Shown here: piece by piece, positions 31,426-46,400 of the stretch
Layout: every line of letters begins with the position of its first letter
Position numbering within the stretch: the first letter of the stretch is position 1
Assembly (NCBI GenBank): GCA_013396915.1
Contig: VWZL01002555.1
Span: forward strand, 527,494 to 591,493
Source: Stercorarius parasiticus
Lineage: Eukaryota; Chordata; Aves; Charadriiformes; Stercorariidae
Direction: 5' to 3'
DNA length: 64,000 bases
Translations under genes and position numbers: made by a program
Notes under the pieces: generated by a model
The model's database searches: none
The model's input: only the letters and a program-made list of their open reading frames with translations
Told to the model about the DNA's origin: nothing

Positions 31426-34400
31426 CTGTAAAGTAAACAGACAGACTCATGTCAGAAAGATAAAAAAAATCCATCTTTACTCTCAGTTTCAAATTCTGCA
31501 TGGCTTAGACTTCTAAATCTTCATATCCCAAACATCTGGGAGCATCTTTTTCAGCTAAAACAAGAGTTGTTCCCTCTACTCTTGAGTCCTCTTAGCACTT
31601 CTTGAAAAAATAAAATTTAAGAAGAGACATAGATTTCTGTAGCCTACAGCAAGAATCTTTCTTCCAGCTGCTGAGGCTTGAAGAATTAGATTAAGAATAG
31701 TTGAAAGCCTTTTGCCTTGCAGCCATCATTGAGTAAGTGTTGTGACACGCACACTTTAAAAAAAGCTTTACAGGAGTCTGAGCTTTTGCCCATGTTGCCA
31801 TGATGGAGAGTTGCCGGGATGTTAATGTTACAGATGGAGAAGATGAAACACATTGAATAGCTTGGTCAGGGTCATACACTGAAATATTAATAGCATCACT
31901 GAACTCCTCCATAGTACTTTTTGTCTAAGAACATTTCGATGGAAGACGAGCTTCTCCAGCTGTAAAATGAGAATACTGAAACTGATGTCCACGGATAATG
32001 AAAGAGGCTCAGGCTGGCCCAAAAGCAGATGTGGCCATGCAGAAGTCTCAGTTCCTTCATCCCACCTCTAAGCATTCAAATGCACAAGTTGCATTTATAG
32101 TTGCATTAAGTCCGTTGCAACACCGAAGAGCTGAGGTAAAACCTTGCTCCTTGTCTGTAATTTTTGGGGAAATTTAGGTGCAGCGTTGGCAGATACACAC
32201 CTCTCTGGGTGACGACTAGCATCATTCAGCTAAAACTTATACTAAGCAACTAATGACTGAATAAAAGTCATGTTAGAGAAATCATTGATTTTTATGCATA
32301 AAAATGTGATGTTAGAGATCACTCAAAATGTTAGGGGGGCAGAAGAAATCACAGAGACTTTCAAATCAAGTATCCACTATCGAGTCCCTCTCTTAGCTTT
32401 CAGTATAAAAACCTGCATTTGAAAGCAACAACTGGAATCCCTAGTAATGAATTGTTTGCCATGAAGACTACTGAAGTGTGAAATCAGTCACTTGGGGGCA
32501 CTACAGAGCAGAAAACTAAGATGTTAAGGTTTAACATCTGACTGATGCTCAGATTAAAATACAAATTGAAGTGGTCAACTGAAGGCAATCCTTAACTGTG
32601 GACAAAAGTATCACAGTATCTTCAGGTTTACTCATATTTTCTTGAGAGCCAACAACTTCCTCATATTCCTAGGATTCATATTCCTCATTCTTTCCCGCAG
32701 TTTCTTCCCCCTGTATATTTCGCTACACAGGACAGCTCTTCAGGTAAGCATTCTGTTTGCAGCACGCCAATACAGCAGCTGCCTGAAGCAATGTTTCGCA
32801 TCGCTGATTCCAGTCTACCCCAGGAATTTGAGAGAAGAAGGAGGGGTAAAATCAGCAGGGAACACACAGCAGGTCAACAGTAGGTAACTACCAAAAAAAG
32901 ACAGATCATCATCATGTGTACTTCAATCCTCCTCTCCTGGCTCGCTGGTCATTCAAGTTTCACTAAGTATATTCCTTGGCCAACTATGCATTTCCAAAAG
33001 TTTGTATTTCAGGCTGGTATAAGGTAATTTCCAATCTCTCTCCAGATAAGGAACTGTTAAAGTATAAAGCAACTTAAATTGTCTACATTCAATATAATAT
33101 CCTCTCCTCAGGCTTTAAACAAAAACACAGTGTGGAGAAGAGTGGCACAACTATAAGAACCTGTGGTTATAGATCAAGGAAGCAGAGCAAGGAAAAACTG
33201 TCTTGTCAGTTATGATAGGAGCTCTGGTATCACTGCCATATCACACTTTGAAATCCAGACATAGTAAGTTAGATTCATAGAGGAGATAGGCATGAAAGGT
33301 TAGACAGGAATTTTAATTCACAGTTGATGAAAATTCTTTTCCAATACGCCCAGAAGGGATGGGCAGGAGACAAAAGGTTCCGCTAGAGATCTTACAGCTA
33401 CAGAGTCGTGTTTTAATTCTCCTCATCTTGCTTCTTCCTGTCTTGTTATCTGACAATATGGCAATATCTTTGAAGCTCAGCTGCATCGCATTCACCCTTT
33501 TTCTAGTTGGATGGGCTGGCACTTTGAACTGTATTTAATCTCTCCTTTGTGAATCACTGTGATCTGATCAGGTCTCCCAGGTAACAACAGCACATGAATT
33601 ACTCCTGGTTTGTCCAAGCTGGGCTGCATTCTAATCTATTCTGCAGTTTCATTAACAAAATAACTTTGTTTGCAGCATGACTACCAAATCACTTGAAAGA
33701 AACATACTGTCAGCAGCAGGTGTGCTTGTCACTACCACACAGACATCAGCAGCTAAGCTCAGTTTGGTGTACAGACTCCTGATCCATAAACACAAGGATA
33801 ATTTTGGTCACAGGGATGCGGGGGTTTATATTTACGCACACATACTAAAGCAACCCTACAGTTAAAAGCATGGCCTTGAAGCTCTTGTAAGCCCCAGCAT
33901 GACAAACAGTGAAAGCTGTAACAAGTATCTACCCTTGATATGAAACAAGTCATTCACCACACATTCACAACGTCTCTTTTCTAACTCAAGACTAGTTATT
34001 TATATGCTCTCAAGTACTCAAAAAACCTCAATGATAAATCCTGGAGAAGAGCTTTCCCCAGAGAATTCCTATAGCCAGTAGCCACTGACTGTTGAAGAAC
34101 AGTTTACAGGTAGACAAACAGCTGGAGAGGCAAGGGTATGCTCGACAGCTTCCAAATTTGCAGATACCTACTCTATCTATGCAGTGTACTGTATGCTAGA
34201 GAAGGAATAAATCACTTCAGACTCATTGCACAGTTGTCATATGTTGGTCGGTGACGCACCAGGGAATGGCAACAGCTCTCTGGTGTATATACACAGGCAT
34301 GACAACAAAAAATGAAGAACACTATAAAGACAGCAGACAATAAGGCGTTGAAATGACTTTTTTTTTTTCAGTGAGGGATAAGGGACAAGGTTAGGTCCTT

Positions 34401-37400
34401 TAACATAAGAAAAGAAAGACCAAGAAGCCTTCCACATTTATAAGGCATTGGTTTCTCTACAAGCAGATTGGTATCTGACAGCACATGAGGTAAAGTTTCA
34501 TGTGACAGAGTAAACTACTAATGCTAAAAGATGCTGCAGCTAATGGATTTGGGAAGAAAAATAACGGAGCTTAAGCCAGACTTAGGAAGGTCATTACAGT
34601 AGATGCTGAAAGGGGGTACATCCAGTGGAGTGGCCAGTTTCCTTTATGTGACTTCCACCATGGATGTGGAGATGTGGAGAACTAACAGCACCGTGAGTCT
34701 TCACTGATCTTAGAGGTTTATGGTATAAAATGCCATGGGGAATGGGGGGATGCCATGGACCTTAGCTTGCTTGTACATGAGATGAACAAACCAGCAGCAG
34801 TTTGGTGAGATTTGAAGTAGGATGGGACTCTGGCTAAAGGTCCATGGACAGGTCAGTAATGAGAACTTGAGGGAGCTGTCAGCAGCCAGAACAGAGGAAA
34901 AAAGTTTTCAAAAAGCTACCTTTGTGTACCCAGCTTTTGAAAAATTCTTTCGTTTTAGATACCCTAAAAAGATGTAGTGTTCTGATTCATAAGTAGTTCC
35001 GATAGGGACAGTGAAAGAAAGAAAACTGCAGAAACCTCAAGTTGTGGCCACACAGACATAATCAAAACCATTAGAAACATGAGAAATTTACCGTAATCAT
35101 TGGCACAATGTAACGCCAGTTTTTATTCAGGCTTCCAATGTGGCTCATCTCCTCTTCTGTGAGGCTGAAATCAAACACCTGAGAACAAAAGCAAGAGGCT
35201 TTATTCAATAACTATAGATTTTTCATATTTAATTGCCTCTTGGTTTTGTTTCCTTTGTAATTCACAACCATCCCCCTGTGCTGTGAATTTCTCCAGAGAT
35301 CCTCAAGCAATAAAACTGACTTAAAGGCAGAAAGGTTTAACTTAGCAATCATCCAGGACAGAATGGAACAGCAGCAGTGACCTGAGATACTGCTGACTGT
35401 TTCAGTGCTTAATCTCTGATGACAGTGCAACACCACAGTTCTAACTGAAGCAAAAACACACACACAAGACTGGAATAATTTATTAAGCTGTGGTTACATA
35501 ATAGTTCTTTTGTACTTTCAGAAAGAAAACCTACATGCTGTATTAGAGTTGCAAGGTCCTAGTGTTAAAACCCAAGTAAATTAAACATAATGCAACTTGT
35601 AGTATTTCAAACACCTTCAGAAGCTGCAGCTTTGTTAAGTCTGAGCCTCAAATAGAGGGAATTTCCACACAACTCTGATAAACAGAATTTAAGTATCTGC
35701 AAAAATCTTGGCTTCAGACAGTATCCGTTTGTCTTCTGTTCATAAATATGAAGTTGCAGTTAAACCCATCTTATAACAAGCACCAAAACAAAGGCTTAAA
35801 GCCTGAGGCATTCATACACCTGCCAACTCTAAGCTTACACTGATACTGCATAGCACTCTTCCACAAAGATAAAAAAGTGAGACTGTTCCTCCAAGCGCTG
35901 CCTATTCAGTCAATATTCTGTTCCCATGCAGATCTAAACCTTGAGTAACTGCAGAGTTTACTGGATTTTCTTGACATTTCTAGCAGCAAACTACATGGCA
36001 GAAATTGATTTAATGGGAGTAACAGCTACCGAAACAAGTCTTAACTTAAAAATAAGCATGTAACCAGCCAATCTGTATGATTAAGGGCTGAAAAAAGATC
36101 ACAGGAGGCGATTCAGAGACTTCTCACCAAATTATTGGAAGTCAGAGTTTTCAAATAATTTCTACAGCGACCTGTGTCTACTTCAGAGCAGAAGTGAATC
36201 ACACTAATTCTATTCCTTCATCATTGTTAGAATAGCAGTTTGCTGCAGAAATAGTCACCATCCCTCACTTGCAACTGCTATTCATAAGTAAGCACCACTA
36301 AACATCACTAGAATACTCCCTTATTCAATAAATTTGTATCTCAGTTTCAGTAAAGATTTTTAATTTCGATTTGTACCAAGGACATTTTTTACCTTTTGAT
36401 AACAAGACCGTCCATGTGCACATAGGTGTACACATACACACATTTAGCTTCTTAAAACATATCAAGTTTCTTTTCCAAATATCTTTACCCTCCCTTCTAA
36501 GCCTGTGCATGCACTGATGAACAAGTATGACTCAAGTGCCTCAGCTTGTTGCTCTGCAAGTAGTATGACAGTGTATTACTCACATGAAAGGGCATTGCTG
36601 AAACTCCTTTTCTCCATTTAAACTTACCTGGACATTTTGCTGAATGCGAGCGGGAGTGACACTCTTGGGAATGGCAACCACTTTACGCTGCACTTGCCAT
36701 CTGTTAAGAGGAGGAGGAGAGAGATTTTCTATGCATGCAGCTCAAGAATATTTATTTTGGTTGAGTAATAATCTGTGGCAGCAGAGATACCACTTATGTT
36801 TCTATGTGAAATAAAAATACCCAGCAGAGGGCTGATATAGCACTGTATTGTATTAGGACCTAGTATGTCCAAGCTCAAGCAAGACAGTAGCCACTGGACT
36901 AATCAATGGGAGGAAGATGCTCATCCTTTGAGCAAGCAAGCAAGTTTCATGTGCTTTAAGCTAGAAACCCAAGAAACAGTCATAAAAAGGTACTTAAGCA
37001 TTTTATGCAAGTTCTAACATGACAATCACCGAGAAACTAGAAGAAAACCCAGATCCCTCAAGTGCCTGTCTATTGGCTCGAGTCTTAAGTCTTGAACGTG
37101 TTCAGCTGGCAGGGTAGCTTGCTGCTGCCCAAGACTGTGCTAGTGATATTGATAGATACAGGGCCAGACAAAAAACAAGGATAGAAATCCAATTTTACTT
37201 TACAAGGTACTGATCACATTCTGGGTATCACTCAATCTTGTTTCCCAGTATCCAGTAGCTGGCTTTTGCTATATAAAAACAAAACAGCAAATGGTTCTTC
37301 AGTGTGAAGAAGGAAGGTGCCTTCCTCAGCCCCTCTTCCTGGAAGCCCACTTGAATGCAGTAGCAAGAGCTCAACGGTTCAAGCAACTGGCCACAGGCAA

Positions 37401-40400
37401 ATTCAGTAGGTGGCACTCAAATGTGGTACACTGCTGCCTTAATTGTCCTACTGCTATTCCACAGCAAAAAAAAAAAAGTAGCAAACTGTTCCAGGCAAGG
37501 ATCCAGGCCCTGAATAGACCCCTCTGATCTAGTCCATCCACCTGCCCTAAGGCAAGACCAACTTTACCAACTCTGTCAAACAAGCACCAAAATGGGGTCT
37601 GCTTTCGGCACTCCCTGCGATTTTAACTCCACACCGATGCGGAAGAACAAGCACTTGAAGTAGATTCCTTCTAGCTTGTGTGTTTTGCTTTTCTTAAGGC
37701 CGGGTCCCAAATGCCACCCTCTCCCACAATTGTTCTGTACCTCAGGATGATCTGTGCAGGTGACTTGCTGTATTTTTCTGCCAGTTTTTTGATCCCAGGT
37801 TCTTCTAGAAGCACAGGCTCATCTGGGTGTTTCCACATGCGATCTGGAGAACCCAGGGGACTGTAGGCAGTGACAACCAGTCCTTGTTTCTGGCAGTGAG
37901 CTATCAACTCGTTCTGAGCTAGGTAAGGATGGCATTCTACCTATTAAAAGGACCCACAATGAGTGGCTAGAGAACAAATATCAACACAAAACTCTAAACA
38001 AACCACAAGTCAAAAGCATAGCAGAACCAAACACATCACAGGAGGTCATTGCAGATTCTGCAAAACCTTATGAAGATAAGCTTTGATGAAAGAATGAAAG
38101 AGTGTTTGGTAGGCTAAGCTTACAGGAAAAGGAGAATAGATCGCCTAAGTTTAGAGTGCTGGATTTTCTCCATGTACCAAACAGATCATCCACCAAGCAA
38201 GGAAGCTCTCTACAGAATGGATTCAAGTTACTCTCCCACAGTCTTTATTTCTTATAGACTAAGTGTTTCATCACAGGGAAGATGAACTCTTCCACAGATC
38301 TGTTCAACTAAGCAGGCATAAGTGGTCACAGAACATGGATACAGGCTTCCTCCTCAACACATTAATCTGCCTGGAAAGACCACCTCTGTGTCCCTGCTCC
38401 TGCAGAGGTGTTTATATTCTTCCCTGTACATAAAAAGCTACACCCCTTGTGCTAAACACATAGCATTGGTTTGCAAATTCTTCACTCTTATGGACACATA
38501 GGAAAGGTATTAGTCCTCTCCTTTATTCACCTTACCTGCAGCACAGCTGGTTTGACAGTAGCCACACTTAGTACATCATTGATCTGACGACTGTTGAAGT
38601 TTGACAGCCCAATGGCTTTCACAAGACCTTTTTCTACAAGCTTCTCCATAGCCTTCCAGGTATCCTTGTAATCAGTGTAATCATAACGCATCGTGTTATC
38701 AGGATTCTTTGGGAACAGGTTGTCCCCTCGTCTACAGCATCAAAGGTAAAGTGTAAGTACATATACATTATTTATATTATGTTAATTGTTCACCAAAAGA
38801 AACTTTCCTCAAAGTATTCCTAAAAGCTTACACATAGTTTGGAGGGTAGAGTATGAACTGAGCTAGTTTGTTGAATGCCATTATGCTGACTTAACCTATA
38901 AGAAATTATTTCACATACTGTCTTTCCAATGTAAACTTGTTATACATTACTTTGAACTACTTACCTATACAGTAGTGCCTTCACAGAACTGATAAGCCAC
39001 TGTATACACAGCAGCAGCTGTTTGCACATTTTGATCATAGTAAAAGATCATTGAGAGAGCAGAAACTCAGATGGCAGCTTTGGTTTTTCTATTTGTTTTT
39101 GAGAGAAGACTGATATTCTTCATAGTCTGTTTGAAGCTGCTACCAAAGTGACCTTGATTTAAGACCTATCTAGGAGAGACTGTATTCAAAGTATGCTGGT
39201 TTCCCAACCCCTCTGGATTCTGTATCAGCGTCAGCACTCAATACAAGTGCAGATTCTCATAAAAGTCTTAACATCTACATATTGATTGTAGGTTGTGTGT
39301 TTCTGGATAGTCATACCAACCCATTTAAAAATAAAAAAAATTTTAAAAAAACAACCCCCTCCCCCCAAAAAAACAAACAAAAAATAACAACAAAAAGAAA
39401 AACAAATCAGACACAAAGAATCTGATTATGCCAGGTGACACCGCCACTCTGCTAAAGGACTATGACTGGTCTCTGAGCAGTTCATGTATGGATGGTTGCC
39501 AGCAATCCCACTGGAAGAGCACTGCTTCATAACCACTGCAGGACACCACTAGCTCAGATCTCAGAGCCTGTCCTACATAGCTCGAGCTAAGCAGTGAATA
39601 GTGCAAGAAATGGCAGCAGCTGGGGAACCAGGGGAGATGGGGTTTGTTCATTCATTGATAAATCTAGAACCAAAAATAACTGAAAGACTTATGAGCTCAC
39701 AACTCAGAAAAGCAGCCTCATATGTCAAGAGTAGTATATTAACTGAGAGATTACTTTTCAAGACCTAGAGGCACTGTGATTTTCATCTGGGAGTCTGTTT
39801 TAATTTCTGTGTAAATAACATTTGTTTGCTCAGCTTCCCAATACAGTAGGCATTATATATAGCCATGCATTAAAACAGCTGAAGTAGAGCTAATGGACAA
39901 CTGGAGAGTGAACGGTTTCCAATGAGGAAACATGAAACTGCTGAAACTGTCAGTTTTGTCAACAGTTTCCACAACATCAAGCAAATTTAAATATTAGTAA
40001 TATCTAAATACACATCATTATATGTGTTATGTGTTGTTATCAAAGCAATGTTTAATTTTTTTTTTTCAATCAACTGGAAAACAAACTTATTTCACAACAG
40101 GGGGAATTTCTAATAGAAGTTCTTCCTCCAAACCAGCTCTGCTTGAAAACACTTCCTCATTCTGTTATGCTGAGGGATATATTTGTAATTGGAGTGTCTT
40201 TCCTGTTATCGGTAGTGTTTTATTATTGGTATGTTTTGTAAAATTCAGTTCATATGACTAGAAGGGGAAAAAATGTTCTCAAATTTGTAGAACAGACAGA
40301 AGCCCCTCAATCTGACAGGCTTTCTCCTGGTGAGTGAAGTCTCCATGCAAACATCTGGTCAGGAGATTTATTCTCCCCTTGCCTTTTTACTGATTGTAGG

Positions 40401-43400
40401 GGTGGGGGGAGGAAAACCTACTTCCACATCTACAAGAAAATAGTGCAAGGAACTCTGCTTCTGATGGGATTGTAGGATAGGTGCACTTAGCGCTTAACTG
40501 GAGAACTGTCACTTCTCGTAATTCCTCAAATTGTGGAATTACTGCAATTAAAATGTCCTAAGAAGTCATTTTCCTTTCCTCCTCATGGAGATGCCACCAT
40601 GATACTGCATGTGCTTGGCCACTCCAGTACAGTTAATAACTATGAGTGAAAAGTGTTGTCTTCTTTACAAAGCACTTAATTCTCATTTTACAGACAAGTA
40701 AATCTAAGGCACAAAGCAGTTCTGGCTTTTCCTCAAGGTTACCATGTAGGTCAATGGCAGAACCAAGAATAGCTGCTACACTTCCCCAATGCCTAGATGA
40801 AGACACTAGACTTCTAATGTATTTTAATATATTTTAAACTTCTAATATATTTTAGACTCAAAGATTTTACCTCACAGCAAGCCACATTTTCAGCTAGTAT
40901 ACAATGGCAAGCTTCAGTATAGAAACCTGTCCCATAAAGTTTTATTACTTTTTCCCAGTTAAACTACTTTCAGTTACCTAACTTTGGCACCCATGCCAAA
41001 CTGTCAGAAGCTTAGTGATCCTAATTTTATTTAGTTGTTCTCACTATTAAAATAAGTTAAGTAATTGCCTAAAGATTTTAAGTGAAGACTTAATACCCAT
41101 TTTTCCAGCCTCATCATTGCAAAATAATGAGAACAATTATCCTTTTTCTATTTACAATACTTCTACACAAAACCAGAAATTTTGTCTCCTCTACTGTATG
41201 TTTACAGATATGCTACAAATCTAACAGTAAACGAATTCCCACTCAACTGAAATTCAAAGAAGAATGAAATTCAAACAATTGTTTCTGTGAATGAATGGAC
41301 CAAATATCAGTAAGTATACAGGTACACTAGTAGCTTCAGTGAAAAACATCTTGCAGGCAGTATACACAGGAAGATATTCACAGCTCAGAAAGAAGGTCCT
41401 TGGGATACAACACCAGCCACTTAGGTAAAACTGGGGTTTCTGCATTCTGTGCCCTTTCCACGTAGAACTTACTCAAAGGCATGAGGCCAGTGCATGAGGT
41501 ACAGGTCCAGGTAAGCCAGTTTCAAATCTCCAAGTGTTTTCCTTAGCGCTGGCTCTACATCATCTGGGTGGTGCTTGGTATTCCAGAGCTTTGATGTTAC
41601 AAAGAGGTCCTCCCTTTTAATAACCTTTAAAAAAGGGAGGAGAGCATAATTTACCGGAACAAGTTCAAAAAAATGATTGCAGCAATTCCCCAACTAGCTT
41701 TAAAACAAAGAGAACGATTTAAGTTTTTTAAAAAAAAAAGTAACACACAGAACCTACAGCTAAACCTTTCAAAAACGTACTGGATGGAGAAGAGCGAGAG
41801 AAATATACACATTGGCCAGTCCTAAAGTTTAACAAATACTTTGCGATTTATTAGAAGTTTTGAAAAACAAACCAATCCCCTCCACACACACACTTTTCCA
41901 AACTTTCCAATTAAGGGTTAAAGCCACTACTAAGTGTGATGTGGCCAAAAGAATGATTACTCGGTTTATTCATATGTAAATTTTGTAATTTCTATTTAAC
42001 AATTCACACATTCTAGGCACAACCAGCTAACTTACTATACTCATCACATGTTATCAACCAAGAATGCTTCTCATGGAAAGAGCGTGGGAAAATAAACAGA
42101 AGTTGTTTCCCCAAACCTCTGCACTGGAGTTTCTAGGTTCTGGAAGGAACGCACTAAGAACTGAGCACCCTGTACCCTGTATTGGAAGGGTAAGACCAAG
42201 AAATTGAACAAATCGAGAGCTGGTTAACTAAGTAGTAAAAAATGCAAAAGGAAGATCATATTTGGCAAGCTGAAGCAGAGAATACCATCAGAGGGCACTT
42301 CTCACTGTCTTACGTATGACCAAATTTCACTCAAGTCTATATGTAAAGGCTGGAATGATTAATTCCTTAGCTTCTCTCCTCCAATTACTCAGTTATTTCT
42401 GTGTTTCACATATAGCTGCTGTGTTCAAAGAGCAAGATGTTTTAAAAATTCTAGTTTTAAGTTAGCTAGATATTATGAACTGAACAAGAGAGTCCTATGC
42501 TTCCCTAGATTAGTTTCCGTATCTAGTAGGAAGGAATCCCTGGGGCAAGCTGAAAACAGCCCCTCTCAAGCTAATCACATAACAAAGAGGTTGCCCTAAA
42601 GCCAAGGCAAGAGCAGGAGGAAAGCAGGAACACAAGAACTTTCTTTCCATGGACCTGAGGCTGAACAGGTAGTCCTTCTGGCCCCTCAGGCCAACAAGAA
42701 CAAGGGGATGAATTTAAGATTCCACCTCAGGTCATCCATAGGAATGCCTGTCACATTACATTATATTTAGGCCATGGAGTCTCAGGGGCAGGCTCTAGAG
42801 TCACGGTTACCAAACCTCCAAATGCAATCACTGATTAAAAACAAAACAAAAAACCCACCCTACGCATTTACTCACTCATATTTTATCTATAACCAAAAAA
42901 CCCACAGTGACCGAATTTGCTGTGGTTAGCCACCATTGTATGCTATTCTACACTGGCAAACTAGAGTAACTTTTCATATAAATCATGGCAAATATTTTAC
43001 ATTATAACTAGCAATTCTGAGAACCTCCAATGTTTAAACACCCAAACTGGGATACTTTGCGAGGGGGAAAGGGGCAGGCAGGGCAATTATAAAAAGGCAT
43101 GAAAATATTCCTGACAATCTTTTCTCCTCCTGGCAGCCAGGACGGTTGTAAGAGGAGAGAAAGCCCTCTTTCATGCCTGCTCCTGGTAAATAACAAACAG
43201 CTAGTATGGACTAGAAGGAAAAGCAACAAATGTTAACTTCACAGTCTACTTTCAGGTCATAGTTGTAAATTTTGATACAGCATGTAGTTAGCATGGTGAC
43301 TCTTGCGTTTTTACCTTGTTGGGACCAAGGCATTCCTGGAAAGCCTCACCAATCTCTGCTTCATTGCTGTAAGCTGCTGCGCAATCAATGTGGCGATAAC

Positions 43401-46400
43401 CCACACTTAAGGCATATTTCACTGCTTCTTTCACCTGTAATCAGAAACAGATTACCCAATGCAATCAGTAGAAAGGGACACATGACTCGGGGAACCCTCA
43501 AACATTAGGGACTTTGTGCGGAACACCCCAAAGTACACACCTACATAAGGTCATGAGACTCAAAGGGAGTAGGCTACAGTTCTCTGCAGCACAGCCTTTA
43601 GGACTAAAGAGCTAATTGCTAGCAGATGCTCCAAGAGTAACAAGAAGTGAACCATGCACACAGACCAAGCATGCAAGAACTCACCGAACAGAACAGGGAT
43701 TCATTCTTAACTAGAATTGTCACACTTTTCTTAAATATCAAGTGAGCAATAAGAAGCCGTTTTCAAATAAATCATGCATGAATATTAACCCATGGCCTGC
43801 GGGGAATCTCCCGATGAAGCTCACAGCTTTGCATTTTGCTTTCTACGTTGTTGACAACGAAGGTGTTGCCAACAGCCACACATCCCCCACTCCATATTGT
43901 TACACATAAGCCAGAACGGTTGGGAATAAAGGCTCTATATTTCAAGTGTTTTTCTGCTTTTGAAAGCTCTAATGAAGCACAAGCACAAAACATATTCACA
44001 TGTGGGCCTCAGATATGGAGCAAGTCTAGAAACTAAAGAAGGAAACGCAGGATGGCATCTTTTCAAGGATTCTTAAATAGCTTTTGAATAAAGATTTTTA
44101 ATAACCAATTGTGCAAGAACCAAGAATTACTCAGACTGCAGTGTAGTCAGTCATTAACTCCTGTTAGGCTGATGAACATTAAGTAAAATCTATTTTATTT
44201 ATTTAACTTGCAGTGGACAGTAAGCACATGTTCTCTTTTACATCTGCCCATCTCAAGTGCTACAGTCTTGTAAGAGTGTGTCTTACCTGTACACTGATTT
44301 CTATACATTGCTCTTCTCTGACTTGTCTCTCAAGACTGTGGGAGACTGTAAATTACTCCATGTGTAAGGCTTTATGCAGTAGGGCCCTAATCTATTTATT
44401 GAGATTATGGCTCTCTTGTCAAGAAATTAAAAAATGCATCCACAAAGGCTAGAGAGACTGATTTCTTTCAACTTAATGGAAGTACTGACATTTTCAACTT
44501 TAAAGCTTACAAAATTATTACCAGCAATTAAAAACATGTACAGTCCTGCTTTCAGATGCTACAGAAAGAGAAGGGGGAATCAGACATGAAAAAGATCTCA
44601 CTTCTGCTGGTGGATTTTATTTATTTTTCTTGTCAAGGACTGCAGTAAAGGCAGACACAGGATATTCTGACTGCATTCCTTGGCATTTTGAGAGGAAAAC
44701 TGGAATGTAGACCTGTTTCCCTTAGCTAGAATGACAAAGCACTTCTGTTACAGAAGTGAAGTAAGCTCTTCCTTTCTCTAGGATGGTATTTACAGTCCTT
44801 GTTTCACTTTCACAAAGACATTCCTCAGAAGGTCGCTACAAAGTCAAGGTCATAGTAATTCTGAAATCACTTGAGACATATTAAAGGCTTTTCAGACTCA
44901 ATATCCACATTCCAAAAAGGTGGGAGGTGTGGAACAGAAGCAGAGAGGAAAGGCAAGAGAGCGGTGTTCTTTGTCTGTACTAATCCCCCATTTCCTCTAC
45001 CGGGATAATACATTTTTTTTAATCCAAACAGATACAAAACTTGCCATAAAATGGAAGTGGGCACTACATGCAGAAAACCAGGGATAAGACACTCCAAACA
45101 TCTCTGCAAAGTGATAAAAAGGAGGCCAGATTTCTATTTCAGGTGTTTTGATAAACTTCTAGCACTGAAAAACTGGGACTGGTCATTTAAATAAGGTTTG
45201 GATTTGGGCAACATTTATACTTGTGTAAACTACTCTTAACCTACTAAGACATTCCAATGTGAACTGACAGCTCCTGTTCCATGCACAAGGCAAATAATCA
45301 AGATAAAATGTGCAAAAAACCATTTCTTGTGGGGGTGGGAAACCCTAATAACAGACAGCTGTACACCTGAAAAAAAGAGTACTTTGTTTTAACAGAAGGT
45401 TTTGTATTTTTGAGATTATGTTCAGATGGGTACAAGCATTTCCAGTGGGGCTGGGTCGGGAGGGGAAAAAAAAGACGACAGAAGCACTTGGAGCTTCATA
45501 TGCTTCTGGATATTTGGTGCTGTGAAGTAATAATAGCCAAAGGATCCCTGAAACTTTCCATATCTTCTTTAGTTTGGCCTGGCAATACTGCTATGGAAGG
45601 AACAACTACTGAGTTCATTTTGCATTGGGGAAATTGAGTCACACAACTTAAGACTTGGCCTTCCACCCACCCTCTTTTGTTTCTGAAGACGGAGAAACAC
45701 AATATTGCTAACAGTGGCAGACTCAGAAAAAGAATCTGAAAGTCCCAATTCATTATAATATCCATTACTAGATTTCCAGTTCTTCAATTTGCCCATCACA
45801 AGGTGAAAAACTAACAAGCCATCCTTATACTTCCAAGCAACACAGCATTCAAGTGACTAGGGAGCTTCTTCTGCACAGTCCCAAGCCATTATGAAGAGGC
45901 TTTCACTCTAACAGTTCCAGTCAATAATACTTGGAAAGAAAGGGCTCTGACAGCCTCCCCTGCTTCCTGCAAAGTTGTCACATTTTAGCAGTACATTTGA
46001 TGAAGGGAAATACGAAAAAAACAAACAAACAACAGAACAGATCACCAGTCCACATGATATTCAGATGCAACATGACTGGAACATAAATGTTGCTATATCA
46101 CAGTTTGTACATACTGTCCTAAAATTTGCTGAAAAGGAACTCAGACCACCACATAAGTAATGCTGATGGTCCCTAAAATAAAGAGTTTTGCTTCCTATCC
46201 TTCAGATGTGGAATTCAAGTTCCTCCCTTAATATATACTAGTAGTAGTGAATTTGTGTGTGCGTAAGGAGGATTCTCCAGCTTGTCTATCTTTTCAAGAA
46301 CTAAAATGTCTCCTCCACAGCTGCAATCCTGTCACAAGACACCCAGTCTGACTGGTTTTCTAAGGTACACATTTCCTCCTCAGCTTTCTTGAAGTTTCGC

